Shown one piece after another: positions 14,451-27,005 of a stretch of DNA of 64,000 nucleotides. The DNA lies in assembly GCA_027627225.1 (NCBI GenBank), contig CM051024.1:76690265-76754264 (forward strand). Reading direction: 5' to 3'. Under the pieces are notes generated by a model. The model made no database searches. It was given only the letters and a program-made list of their open reading frames with translations, and was not told the origin of the DNA. Position 1 is the stretch's first letter. Each line of letters starts with the position of its first letter. A program made the position numbers and the translations under genes. This DNA is from Congeria kusceri (taxonomy: Eukaryota; Mollusca; Bivalvia; Myida; Dreissenidae).

Positions 14451-15024
14451 TTTAATATACATTTTATGACAATAACATAATAATTGTTGACAGTTTTTGT
14501 AATATGCATGCTATTTAATAATTGTGTTTAATAGCAAAAGTTAATAATAATTATTGTATTTTACAAGTACCATTTATGCAAAGATACCTTTATATCACGT
14601 TTCATACAAGCTGTTATTCACCGGTGTACCAATGTTCTCAGTTCAAACAAATTTCCCATCCCAACATACATGCTATACATATATATTAATGTTGTTTAAT
14701 AATTTTCTTTGATTGTAGTTAATTTACTTGTACCAGTTCACACAGATCTTTATTTAGATTTAATATACACGGTGACTTATAGGCCCACAGGGCCGGATGC
14801 TAACATATACCCTATGTTATTGTCATAAAATGTATATCAAACTTTGTCAAATGCATATGTCACGCTAATTAATATTAACTTACTTACTTACTTACAAGTT
14901 GGTATGTTACAATGTATTTATGATGTTAGCAATATTATTTTAACACAAATAACCCTCATTTAGCGTTCTATATTTGCTCTCTCCAAACACATTTATTGAG
15001 TCTAGTTTCCAGCATTTGGGTGCT
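14451..15024. other. Palindrome spacer
   Basis: This 574-bp loop does not self-pair. It holds a short TTAC run near 14879. From about 14900 it holds plus-orientation unit sequence matching unit positions ~1740-1860. No gene or other feature is seen. Confidence 0.7.
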
Positions 15025-18000
15025 CTCATTGTCTTTTTTACAGTATTATGGCGAATGTCAGTACAAGGCATATTTTGTCAACTAATACACTTTAATTGGT
15101 AGTAATTAACATAATTATACGTAGTATGATAATGTATTGATAGCATACTTTATTAAGTGCGTTGTTTGATTTCTGTGATTGTTGATAGTGCAATATTTTC
15201 AGCATTATGTCAAAGTGTAGTTCTGTGATTGTTTGCTGCTTCTACCGTCCTTGTTTGATACTGTATTTTTGAGTGTGCCATATTTCCAGCATTATGTCGA
15301 TGTGTCGCGCTAAATGTGTTCTTTAGCAGCCTGTAGAAATTAAAATTACAAATTAAAATGCATAATTGTAGTGTCTATAGTGTGTTCTATGTCTTATATA
15401 TGTACCTGTTCTATATGTTATAGAACTAGTTTACATGTAAATGTCAATCGTCTGCTATATAGAGGCAATTTCATATTTTAAGGCGTTTACCAAACTGAGT
15501 AAAATATGTGTGACTAAAAGAGACCCTTTTCTTACGCATATTGGTAAACAGGCTGTGTTGTTTACATACGTAATGGTGTTTTCTGTTTGACTGAATATAT
15601 GATATCTTCTGAAGCATAAACAATATTTCTATATTATATTGTAAACCTGGTTTTATTTGAAGCATTAAATTATATGAGCTTATTTATTCCGGTAGTATGG
15701 TGAGATTCTTGTGCAAGTGTGTGGGGCAAATACAAATGTTATTTTGTTATATCAACAAATAAGTTTAATTCCATATGCTAACGTTTGAATGAGAGAATAA
15801 CATTTCGCTTGGTGTTTGCTGACTCAATCGATTATCTTATTTTTTTATTTTTTTTTCTTGTAACTTCTTTACAAATATGGGCTATACATATATGGGCATA
15901 TATCACTCGGTCAAAACTGGCTAAATATGCTGTTCTTTCGCTCGCTTTGCTAGCTTAGTTACTTCAAATATACACATTTACTTAAAAATACCCGTCCTAG
16001 TCCGTTACCAATTGTTAAGTAGTCGGTAGTACCGGCGCCAATGTTCAGCGAAAACGCAAAAGTAGATACAGTGGGTATATACACCTTTATTTGTGGATTT
16101 TATGAAGAGAGATGTATACAATTTTAACAATAACTAACGACTACTATTGTTACTATAATACAGCTAGCATCATAAATACATAGTAGCATACATGTACATG
16201 CTTTCTCGTTCATTCGATTTGTTACTAACAACCATAACAACCATAACAACCATTACAGAATATAAACATTTATTACAACTGTATGAACAATTTTAAAGCA
16301 TTGATATATACACCCTGGGTAAGTGTCATCCATATAATCAGTAGATAATTCAATACACAGGTAATTATGGTATGTCGATGCTAATAGTTAGTAAGATATC
16401 TTGCAGCTGTTTCAGTACAACTGATCCCATATCATTTTCCATTAATGTTGTTTTAGAGTCTGTTATTCAACATATGGAAGAAGATTTTAGGGTGGCGCAG
16501 TCAAATAATAAGATACCATAGAATAAATGAAAAACAAATGACACCATTAAAGTAGAAAAGTATGCAGTCAGTTTGCGGTTATTCCTCAATTACTATCCAA
16601 AAGCATTAATTTCATTTGATTATATGTCTAATTAACATCTAAGTTGTCTCCAGTTATGTGTAAAAGCATATTGCTATCCCAACGAAAAGAGGCACAAGGA
16701 AGTATCGTAATACTTTAAATACAATGGATTCTGTACGATGGAGTCCGTTTTAATTATGATAAATACCTTAAGTTTACGATTTTGAAGGTATTGCATATTC
16801 AATCAAAATCTAAATATTTAAAATGGTTCTATAAAGTATAGATCAAGCATAAACTAGTACATAGGGCTTAGAACGCACTGTAGACACCAAAATGATGCAT
16901 TTCAACAAGTAAATTTAATTCCGCCAGTCAGCAAGCGAACACAATCAGAAGTAGACTAAAAATAATGCTTGAAGTGTGGCCAACCCAATAGTATGATATC
17001 AAAATGTAACGTAATTAATTGTATTATCATGTACGAGTCTCATATCAATGTATACGAAACTCGCAATAAGTGGTCAGAAAGAAGATAACGGTAGCTAATG
17101 ATAGAACTCAGTAGTGGAAATGACTGAAATCGAGCAACGAACTTAATAAAGTAATTAACAATGTAATGGTATTCGTAATAGGATTATTTAACGAATGATC
17201 AAACAATTGATTATTAACTTGATTGTAGTCAAACGGATTGTGGTCCGGCATCTCGCAAAATGAAATGCATTTGTTGAGAACAAATGAAGAACGTCGAAGC
17301 ATTTCGGGAACGTATTACAAATATAACAAAAATTGTCCTTTCTTTTCCTTATGCACTTATTTTAATTCACATGTTAAGTCAATGTAAATTGTCATTTTTT
17401 ATTTAAATAAACACATATAACAGTCTACGTAGTAACTATTTAAATTAAAGATGTAAGCATATATTTCTTACAGACCAAATCGCATATAATATATGCTTCA
17501 TCAGATATTATGTATTCAGACAATAGGGATTTAATCCCCACAACATGCGGGAGATATCCTATTGCGTTATAATATACGGCCAATGCAATAATTGCATTTA
17601 TGACATGAAATACATAAACAAACCTGTGGAACTGCCAAAATATCCCTATGCAGGACATTCGCCATGAGTATGCATAAGCTGATAAAGACAGAAATCGAAT
17701 CGATGCATAAAAAGTATAAAATTAAAGAACATGATGGGGAGAAATAAGATAAAATCAGACAATCGATTAATTAGTAATCAGCATTCATAATGCGGAATAT
17801 TATTCTGTCAGCTATACGTAATCTAAAACAATTAGCATATGAAATTACAATTATTTGTGAAGATCAAAAAAAAATTAACACTAATATTTTCCTTAGATGC
17901 AAGCGCAATCATTTCAACAAACTATCGAAATAAATAGACAAATGTAACTTAATGCTGAAATACAACCAGATTTGACACGTTTATAATTAAATAAAAAAAT

Positions 18001-19856
18001 AACGTTTTATGTTTCAGAAGATGTCATATATTTGATCAAATAGAAAACGCCATTACGCATGTAAACAACACTGATTGTTTACAAATATGCGCTCGTTTTG
18101 TTAGAAATATATCACTAATATTGGTAAACCGCCTTGAAATATTAAATTGCCCATACAAACAGGCAAGTAAGAACAAAACAATGTAGACTCTGAAAGTATG
18201 CATTTTAATTTGTAATTTTAATTTCTACAAGCTGCAAACGAACAGTCAGCACGACAAATCGCCATAATGCTTAAAACATGGAACACTCAATAATACAGTA
18301 TCAACTAGATGTGTCACAGACACGGATGCCCCCACGACATGTGTTTGGAAACAGACAAAGGACTTATTTTTGCCTGAACAATTTTTTTTTTCAAATATAT
18401 TCGATAGTAGAACAAATGACACAGAGCCGTAATTCTGCCAAAATTGATCGCAGCCACAATTGCTTCCTTTACGATCACCTAAACATTAATGACCTTCAAC
18501 TGTGACAGTTTGAAAGCCATCCGCCAAGCATTTCAAGAGGAGATGAGTCCACAAAATATCGGGAAGTATATATGCCATAATGGAAAAGTGGCAAAGGGCC
18601 ATAATTCTGCCAAAATTTGTCGCTGCCGAATTTCCGTCATTAATGATTACCTACACATTAAAGCCCTTTAGCTGTGAAGGATTCAGCAAAATCGTTTAAG
18701 CTGTCAAGGAGAAGTTGAGTCGTCAGTCTAACAAAAACCCTACAGTAGAAATGTAGCCAAGGGCCATAAGTCTGCCGAAATTGGTCGCAATCGAAATTCA
18801 TTCCTTTCAGATCACCTACACATGACGGTTCTTTAGCTTTGAAAGTTTGAGCAAAATCAGCGCAGCACTTAAAAAAGAGTTTAGTCCACAAAATTTCAAG
18901 AAGTACTATAGTGATAAAAATGACAAATACCCATAAACCTGCCAAAATTCGACGCAGCCTCAATATCTTCTTTTACGATCACCTACACATTAAGTTTCTT
19001 CAGCTGTGAACGTGTGAGTTAAATTCGCCCAGCGGTTGAAGAGGAATTGATAATTATATATTCGTGTTGGAAAATATTCAAAGGACCGCAATTCTACCTA
19101 AATTGGTCACAGCAAAAATTCCATCCATCACGATCACCCACACATTAAGAGTCTTCATCTGTGAAAGTTTTAGCGAAATCCGCCCAGCAGTAAAAGAGGA
19201 CTTGAATCCATACAATTCCAAAACGTGCATACGTCCGTACGTACGGACCGACGGACCGCCAAGAGCAATGCCTAATGCCTCCTATTTTGTGGGGGTATAC
19301 AACGGAAGGTAGAAGCAACAAACGAACACAGTACGCACTACATTTCGACATAATGCTGGAAATGTGACACTACCAACAATGCAGTATCAAAAGGTGAGGT
19401 AGAAGCTAAAGATAGCTGTGACAGAAATCGAAAAACGCACTTAAGAAGGTGAGCTATAAAGACACCATAACGGTATCTTTATTCCGGATAATTTATGGTT
19501 AATTACTATCAATTAAACTGTATAATTTGACAAAAGATGCCTAGTCATGCAACTCGCCATAATACTGAAAGTAAGACAATGAGAGCACCCGAATGCTGGA
19601 AATGAAGCCAAATAAATGTGTTTGGGGAGAACAAATATAGAACGCTAAATTATGGATTGTTTTGTTAAAATAATTTTGCTATGATCATTAATATATTTTA
19701 ACATACATGTATGATTGTAAATTTGATTATTACAAACACTCTTACTTTATTTGATTTTCCCCCAATTCTCGTTTGTTGAACTCTAGTGTATTAGCACCAT
19801 GCTGTTCTCAAAGTTTGGTAACGCGAATCAGCTGAGATAAATGGATAATCACTTAA

Positions 19857-21084
19857 AGACGTTCGCAACAAAAAGAAAATGATTGGGTTAATTTCTCCTT
19901 TTGCTTCATTATTTCTTTATTGTTTATAGGTTATAATATACTTATTTCAATCAATAAATATAAATCTGTGTAAGTCATTAAGTTCCTGTCAATCGTTAAA
20001 ACTTCATAAAGCCTTATAATTATCAAAACCACACGTAAACAATGTATTGCCAAACATATTAGTTATAAAAGATCCATTAAATATCTTCATTCTATTTTGA
20101 CAATTGATACGTTGTTTACGTAAACACGAAAGGTGAATAAGGCTACACAGGTACCCTATTTAAAGTCCAATATTTCCCAAACAAGTTCGGTGACCCATTC
20201 TTTTTATTTATGTTTTGATGTAAGTATACATTGGTGCATGTATGTGCGAAAATATAATAAATTCTGTCGTTTGGAACAAAATATATTGATGCATCATAAA
20301 TTACGTTTTCTAGGTATTATTAGTACCCATTTGACCTATGTAATTGTCCAGCCAAATTCATTATTTAAACAGTAAATATAGGTAAAGCGTTTTTTAATAT
20401 CAAAATACACTTGTATATTGCCAAATAAGACATGTGGAAACATATCAGTTGAAAGAACCATAACCTTGTTTGAAAAAAAGCTCTCCTACATGTACATTGA
20501 TAAAAAAATCCAAACTGAAAAAGTTGCTTCGACAGGTACCGTATTCAAAACCCAATATTTCCGGACAAAGGCCGGTGACACCTATTTTTTAACACTGTTT
20601 TAGTTTCAGTATACAATGACACATGTATATGGAAATTTAAACAAAATCTGTCGTTTGGAACAAAAGATATTCGAATATTTGATAATCAATTGATGTTTTC
20701 AAAGGCATATTAAATGCATAATTAACCTCATAAAGTGTCCATTAAAGGTCATTTTTAAATGGCAACTATAGATAAAGCGCGTTTTATCATTAAAGTGCAC
20801 TTGTATATTGCCAAACGAAAGATTAAAACAAAGATGCATTTAAAAATCTCCGTCCTTGTTTGAATATGAACGCTTTATATAAGTGAACATTGCAAGTCAC
20901 ATAAGGTGAAAAAAGGGCTTAGACAGGTAGCGTATGTAAACCCCAATATTTCGGGAACAAGGCATGTGACCCCTATTTTTTAAGACTGTTTTTGTTTTAG
21001 GATGCATTGACACATGTTTATGCACATTAAAAAAAAAAAAAACTGTCGTTGGAAAAAAATTGGACGAAATTGTTTCGAACGTCT
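19857..21084. mobile_element. Non-autonomous TTAA-flanked inverted-terminal-repeat element
   Basis: TTAA at 19853-19856 and TTAA at 21085-21088 flank a 1,228-bp segment. Its ends are inverted copies: AGACGTTCG followed by one variable base and AACAA at the left, and the complement at the right. The homologous site in the left palindrome arm (near 9570-9590) has no such segment, which gives an empty-site comparison. Established knowledge: TTAA target duplications are made by piggyBac- and Kolobok-type transposases. Nothing in the element looks like a transposase, so it is a MITE-like passenger. The superfamily is not resolved. Internally it carries about 2.6 copies of a ~380-bp repeat (starting near 20041, 20411 and 20807). 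Confidence 0.8.
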
Positions 21085-22417
21085 TTAAGTTTGACTTGCT
21101 GCATTTATCGCATTGTATATTGCACTCTTCTTAAATGCATTACAAAACACACTTGCATATTGTTTAAATCTTTGTTAACCTGTAGGTGGACTAAAATATT
21201 TAATAAAGTTAACGGTCATCAATTTTAGCAGTAAATAATGACTACATGTAACATTGTTAGTTTAATATTGCTAGCACCATAAATACATAGCAACACACAT
21301 GTTCAGTAAGTTATTATATTATTAATAACAACCATTACTACCGTTAAAGTGAATATATAGCTATTACAACTATAAGAACAATGATAAAACTTCACAGATG
21401 AATATGACATGTAATAACTAATTAGTCCGATATCCTGCAACTGTTTAGAACAACTGATCCTGTCTCATTTTCCATTAATGTTGTTTCAGAGTCTGATATA
21501 AAAAATATGGAAAAAAGTTTAAGTCTGATGCAGTTAAATAGTAAGATACCATAGAATAAATAAAATTAAGCATTAAAGTATAACATTATGCCGTCACATT
21601 ACGGTTATTCACATTTATTATCTAACTAAATTAAGTTCATGTTTAATATGAATACTGAACATTTAATTTGTCCCTAGATGTGGGTTAAAGTAACTATTAT
21701 GCCTTCAAAATGAGGCACACGAAAGTAACGCAATACTTGAAATACAACACGATGGAATCCGTTTTGATATAATAAATGCATACGTATCGAAGACATCATA
21801 ATATATTGAAACAAAACGTAAACGCCCTTTCGCTTGAAAGCTACACTGACTTTTTAGAAGAGCACTCTTATACTTACTCAGATACATATTATTTCACTCA
21901 TTTAAGAAAACCGCATTGAAACATGCAATTACATCTATCAAATAGGCAATTGTGGCTCAATTATATTATATTATATACTACAATATAGAGCAGAGAACAC
22001 ACTTTAGACACCACACTGATGCATTATAATAAACAACTTTAATTTCGACAGCCAGCAAGCGAAGACAATCAGAACAACACTGAGACACATTCATTTGAAA
22101 CAAACCAAATGCATATACGTATTGTTTTCCAAAAATAAACGTGCCCTATACTTTACTACAATATTAAAAAGCAAATATTTAAAACTATCTATATGATGGT
22201 TACTTTTGAGAAGTAATATTGCTAGCATTATAAATACATTGCAACATACATGTATGCTTGCTAATTACATTTTACTAACAACCTTTCTTTATTCGACCTC
22301 CCCTAATTCTGATGTATTGAACGCTAGAGTATTTGCACCAAGCTGCTGTAACAGTTTGCTGCCTCGTATCATCTGAAATAATTGGATTATCACTCAAATC
22401 TTACTGACTGCATTTAT

Positions 22418-22640
22418 CGTTCCCAATGCACCCATATTACCCAACCTTACTTTGACCTTGACCTTGACCTAATTTCACTTAGAATAATTCAAATGGGCTG
22501 TTTCTTGGTTAACTAGATTTTACCGTTTCGTCTAGCACCAACACCGCTTACTACAACACTTGGATATGTACACAGGTTTTACGTATGACCGTTCCCAATC
22601 CACCCATATCACCCAACCTTGCTTTGACCTTGACCTAATT
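22418..22640 (+). repeat. Two copies of a ~172-bp repeat with TGACCTTGACCT
   Basis: The phrase cgttcccaat.cacccatat followed by acccaacctt and tgaccttgacct occurs at 22418 and 22590. It begins exactly where palindrome homology ends. No gene is seen. Confidence 0.65.
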
Positions 22641-22699
22641 TGGACTAAGAAATTTGCTACCCAACACCAACCGGGCGCATGTGTGTTTATCAAACGCAG

Positions 22700-22865
22700 A
22701 ATCTTGTTCATTCAATCTTCGCCAATCTTGCACAGTTTGTATATTACCATGAGATTACAGTTGAAGTCGAATATAAGCAAGATCGGACCAGAAACACCAG
22801 AGTTATTGCCCTTTGTTGTGAAAAAAATATGCAAAAATGGACATTATTCAGGATAGATACTTGAC
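22700..22865 (+). repeat. Isolated unit of the ~150-bp tandem repeat found at 25.25-26.55 kb
   Basis: It shares the phrases tcttgcacagtttgt, aatataagcaagatcg, gaaacaccagagttattgccc and atggacattattcaggatag with the array downstream. Open frames across this stretch are repeat-derived and rejected as genes. Confidence 0.75.
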
Positions 22866-23117
22866 CTTATAGCACAGCCATCGCAATTATCGCATTGCAA
22901 CTAGTTCTCCAAAACTGTTTGCAAAAAAAGACATCAAAATCAACTGTCTCTGCATTGTCCATGACTTAATGAACAAGTGTCAGGTAAGAATATCGAAGAT
23001 AATGATTTGAGAACCATTGGCAAAAAATTGCATATCTACTACCCAACTCGTACTTTAGTTAGCCCATTGCACTAACCGATGTTTTAAATCAAAATTGATA
23101 CTATCCCCCTCTTCGTA

Positions 23118-24165
23118 TTGTTTAGATACCTTAATTTTCAAACCTGTCATAACAGTATGGTCTTCCTCTGTACCAGTTCTCAGGTGAGCGCTTTGCGCCA
23201 TCATGGCCCTCTATTTTCGAAAGCTGAGTATATTAAAATAGTTCATAGAAGATTTGTTAAAAGAATACTAGGGATTAAACTGATTTCTTCTAATTCAGTA
23301 GTCTATGGTGAGCTTGGACGCTTCCCTTTATACGTATAAAACTCGTTATGTAAGAATTTAAAAATATTGTATAAAGCTATACACTGTTAAACAAAACAAA
23401 TTGCATGTTGTTATAACGAATCAAAAAAGAAACTTTTGTTAAGTTTGAATGCATATAACATTTTAGCATTTAAATAGATTTGACTGAACACTTCTGTATG
23501 TTGCATAAGTTTGACTTATGAATCTACTAAAATTATTTGGTCCATTTTGCAAAGTAAAACGATTTTACAATAACCACTTGTGTTTATGTGTGTTCAATAT
23601 ATATGCGATATGATGCAGAAAATATTATGATTGGTTATCGAGGGTGCTAGGCTGGCTTCATAATACTGGCCTTTATGATGTATGGATATATCCAGAATCA
23701 GTTAATATTAATGTATGTATACGGTCCAACATACCCATTTTTAAAACCAGACTAATTGACATGTACATAGTTTAAAGAAACATGATGTAAATGTAAAGAG
23801 TTCACTGACATTATATAAAGAGTTTAACACGATTTGAATTAGCAGATTATTTAGACAAAGTTTAAAGCTGTAAGTTAAGTATTTTTTTTATCAAAACTCA
23901 GACACTCATCGCATATGTTAAAAATGTATTATGGCAGACAAGCAAATATGTTATAAATGTCATGCAACACTAATGATAGACGACGACGAGACTTGTTGCT
24001 TTAAATAGGCACAATTTATTTGATGACCTGAAACAACTATAAATATTGTATAATGTTCCCTTTCGCATTGCCATGTATAGGCTAATTTATGATAATTTTG
24101 TATATGTAACGATGAACTGTAATTGTACATGTTATATCAATAAACGTGCTGTTTTGTTCTGTTCA
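23118..24165 (+). pseudogene. Non-LTR retrotransposon ORF2 C-terminal fragment
   Basis: A translated stretch around 23215-23335 reads IVHRRFVKRILGIK followed by VVYGELGRFPL. In this family that is the conserved post-reverse-transcriptase region of many animal non-LTR elements. A further weakly coding stretch near 23607-23770 (W..R.LGWL..TGLYDVW...ESVN) fits the region after it, but it is broken by stops and frameshifts. The fragment ends in a non-coding tail with AATAAA near 24140, consistent with a 3' end. The catalytic reverse transcriptase is not present. It is a 5'-truncated dead copy. The clade is not assigned. Confidence 0.65.
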
Positions 24166-25090
24166 ACACCCGGCTTTTCTAACGATGATGTCACAATGGC
24201 GTTTTAAGACTGTTCGGCCAATCTTATTAAAATTAAATCGTAACATTGTTAGGATCTGAAGACATCGAATAACAGGTCACGTTCACATGACCTTCCGAAC
24301 AATAAAACATCAGTCCTGCTGCGTCCAATGAACTTGCCTTTTGCACAGCAATCTTTGGCCACAATTTTTGAAAAGTGATGCATTTCCAGCTGATTCTGGA
24401 GAAAAAAATCATTAAAAGTTAATTTTCACGGGGAAAATAATGGATATAGTTGTACCTAAGGCGACTAAACATCCAAAGTTCACGTTAATTTCGTGCATAG
24501 TATTTGTGGTTTATATATGAAGTTATACCGCAATATTTTGAATGCAACAGTTTGATTGGCTCATAAAAAGGTCAACGGAACGTGATCCCTAATGCGAAGT
24601 CATCAGATCCAGTCAGCTGTTAATATAGTAGCGTCAGACTGGAGATGATTTTAATGAGATTGACTGTTTGGCATAACCAAACATTTAAAATGTTACGTAT
24701 GTTCAATTTTACTCGATTCAAGGCATTATTTCATACCTATTGTTTTTATTATATTATTAGTAAGACACGCACAAACAAAGTGGTAACGAATTGATCGATA
24801 TGGTTACGAAATAACCGACAATGAATGGTTACAAAATGGCTGTGTTAACGAAATAACCGAAAACCGCTGAAGACTACTCTTTTTCTTTGCAGGCTACCAG
24901 TTAGTAAATCAAAACCTGAAAGGGCCCTTTTAATTATGTAAGATAATGTATGGCATGTGTAATATAATGTGTATCTCATGTTATTTATTACAATTACGGT
25001 TTCTAAAAAAAAAACACGTCAAACTAATGACACCCCTATTTTTCGCTATTCACAATCTCCATGTTTAAGTGATTAAGATAATGCAGATAC
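24166..25090. other. No recognisable feature
   Basis: AT-rich sequence without a convincing open frame, repeat or RNA gene. A few short near-repeats of gttacgaaataaccga occur near 24800-24860. Confidence 0.5.
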
Positions 25091-25249
25091 CGAAGTTTAT
25101 TTGACAACCAGTTACTGCAATGTATCAGTTTTAAACTGTAGTATGGAAAATCGAGAACATGCATACTTAGACTCAATAGGCTTCAAATCACTAACAATCA
25201 TAGTCTGGTACCCGGCCGTACGGTTCAAAACACTAGTCCGTCTTCCGTG

Positions 25250-26555
25250 TGCGTCCGTCAACAATTTGCTTCGTTCTCACGATAGAGACTTCACTTTTTA
25301 TCCAATCTTTGCCAATATTGCACAGTTGTGTATGACCATACAATCTTGGACGGGATTGTTATTGAGCCTAATCACACCAGTAACACTAGAGTTATTGCCC
25401 CTTTTTCATGCCAAAAAGTGCAAAAATGTCTTTTTCCAACATATAGATTTTATTTGCCATTTAATCTTAACCAAACTTTCACAGTTTGTGAATTACCATC
25501 AGAACTCAGCAGATGCCAAATAAATCGGCCAGATCGTGTTTCAAACACCGGAGATATTGCCCAGTTTTCATCAATCTTGCACAGTTTGTCTGTGGACATA
25601 AGATTACAAGTCAAATTGAATATAAGCAAGATCGAGCCAGAAACACCGGAGGTATTGCCCTTTGTTTTTGGAAAATTATATAAAAATGGACATTATTCAG
25701 GATAGAGGCTTCATTTTTTCGTCCAATTTTTACCAAGATCTGACGAGAAACACCAGAGTTATTGCCCTTTGTTTGTGAAAAAATGAGCAAAAATGGACAT
25801 TATTCGGGATAGAGACTTTATTGTTCATCCAGTTGTCATTAATCTTGAACAGTTTGCTATGGCCATAAGATTACAGGTTAAGTTGAATATAAGCAACATA
25901 GAGCCAGAAAAACCAGAGTTACTGCCATTTGTTTAAACCTTTCTGTGAATTTAAATCACTGATCACGACATTGAAACATGAGCCATGTCGTGGGAAAACC
26001 GGGCTTAATGCATGTGCGTACAGTGTCATCCCAGAAAACCTGTGCAGCCTGAAAGGGCTAATCCGGGACGGCACTTTCCGCTTTTATGGTATTTTCTGTT
26101 TCACTGGATTTATTATTACCCTTTTTGAAAAAAAAATATAGAAAAATGAACATTATTCAGAATAGAGACTTCATTTTTCATCCAATCTTCACCAATCTTG
26201 CACGGTTTGTCTATTACCATTAGATTACAGTTGAATACGAATATAAGCAAGATAGGGTCATAAACACCTGAGTAATTGCCTTTTGTGAAAAAAATATGCA
26301 AAAATGGTAATTATTCAGAATTTTTCATCCAATCTTCACCAATCTTGCAGACTTTGTCTATGACCATAATATTAAAGGTGACGTCCAATCTAAGCAAAAT
26401 CGGGCCAGAAACACCAGTTTATTGCCCTTTGTTTGTGAAAAAATATACAAAAATTGACATTATTCAGGATAGAGACTCTGTTTTTATCCAGTCTTCACCA
26501 ATCATGGACAGTTTGTCTATGAACGCACCGGTGAAGTCGAATATAAGCATGCTTT
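25250..26555 (+). repeat. ~150-bp tandem repeat array
   Basis: About eight diverged units share atccaatcttcaccaatcttgc, gtctatgaccataagatta, aatataagcaagatcgggcc, ccagagttattgccctttg and ggacattattcaggatagagac (phrases vary between units). The array is interrupted at 25979-26105 by another element. It abuts the Ty3/gypsy fragment directly. The open frames here are fragments of the repeat read in several frames, not genes. Confidence 0.8.
25979..26105. mobile_element. Small interspersed element with internal inverted repeat
   Basis: A GC-richer block (gagccatgtcgtgggaaaac, gcttaatgcatgtgcgta, then AGTGTCATCCC...GGGACGGCACTT and cttttatggtatttt) interrupts the ~150-bp array. The AGTGTCATCCC and GGGACGGCACT halves are imperfect inverted repeats around a centre at ~26050. 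From general knowledge this motif recurs widely in bivalve genomes (recall, not searched here). It carries no gene, so it is probably a MITE-like passenger. Confidence 0.55.
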
Positions 26556-27005
26556 TCTCATGTTCAATCGCCAATTGAAAGCAAAATTGCCAAAACTGCC
26601 AGTTCAAAATGATGACTGCGAAATTCGTGATAAGGATAGTCGTGCGAAGACAAGAAACAAACTATATGCAGACAAAAGGCGACGTACACAGCCAAGTAAA
26701 CTTCATGTTGGAGATCGAGTTTTGCTAAAACGAGAACAGAAAAACAAATTCGAAACTACGTTCGATCCGGTACTTGGAATTGTAATAGCAAGGAAAGGTT
26801 CAATGTTGACAGTATTACACAAGGGAAAACACGTATACCGTGACGTATCGAAGATGAAAATGGTGTTCAACCCGCAGACTCAGGTTCAGAAAAAAGACAT
26901 ACAAGTCATTCAGATAAGCAACAACGTCCGACAGATAAACAACAACAACCAAAACAACGTCCGCATAGAATGAGACGTCCGCCTAAGCGTTTATATGATG
27001 GGTGA
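26548..27005 (+). pseudogene. Ty3/gypsy-type retrotransposon Pol, integrase C-terminus
   Basis: The reading frame opens inside repeat sequence at 26548 and shows the hallmark of the integrase end of Ty3/gypsy polyproteins. There is a LMFNRQLKAKLP-like motif, then a lysine/arginine-rich linker with YADKRRRTQPSKL, then VGDRVLLK and a FDPVLG...ARKGSML...G...YRDVSKMK segment (the small SH3-like C-terminal domain). The last arginine/proline-rich tail (RRPPKRLYDG) lies in another frame ending at 27003-27005, so there is a frameshift near 26940-26960. Everything upstream (protease, reverse transcriptase, RNase H, catalytic core) is missing and replaced by the ~150-bp array. It is a truncated, inactive retroelement remnant. 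Its own 3' LTR follows at 27610. Confidence 0.8.

Larger units (their letters stand above)
8225..22417. repeat. Giant imperfect palindrome (about 14 kb)
   Basis: Left arm 8225-14450 and right arm 15025-22417 are reverse complements. Anchors: 8225 with 22417 (ataaatgcagtc/gactgcatttat), 9400 with ~21240, 10124-10321 with 19145-19351, 11840-12120 with ~17340-17660, 13376-13620 with 16095-15855, 14045-14110 with ~15360-15430. The arms diverge at a visible fraction of positions. The right arm is longer because of the insertion at 19857-21084. No gene lies in either arm. The outer boundaries are sharp: homology stops at 8225 and 22417. Confidence 0.85.

Noticed and set aside
14451..15024. Palindrome centre as a replication origin or assembly foldback
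   Set aside because: No origin motif can be supported. The arms differ at many positions and by an insertion, which argues against a simple assembly artefact.
25101..26578. Several plus-strand open frames of 70-140 codons
   Set aside because: They lie in the ~150-bp tandem repeat and repeat its peptide in shifting frames.
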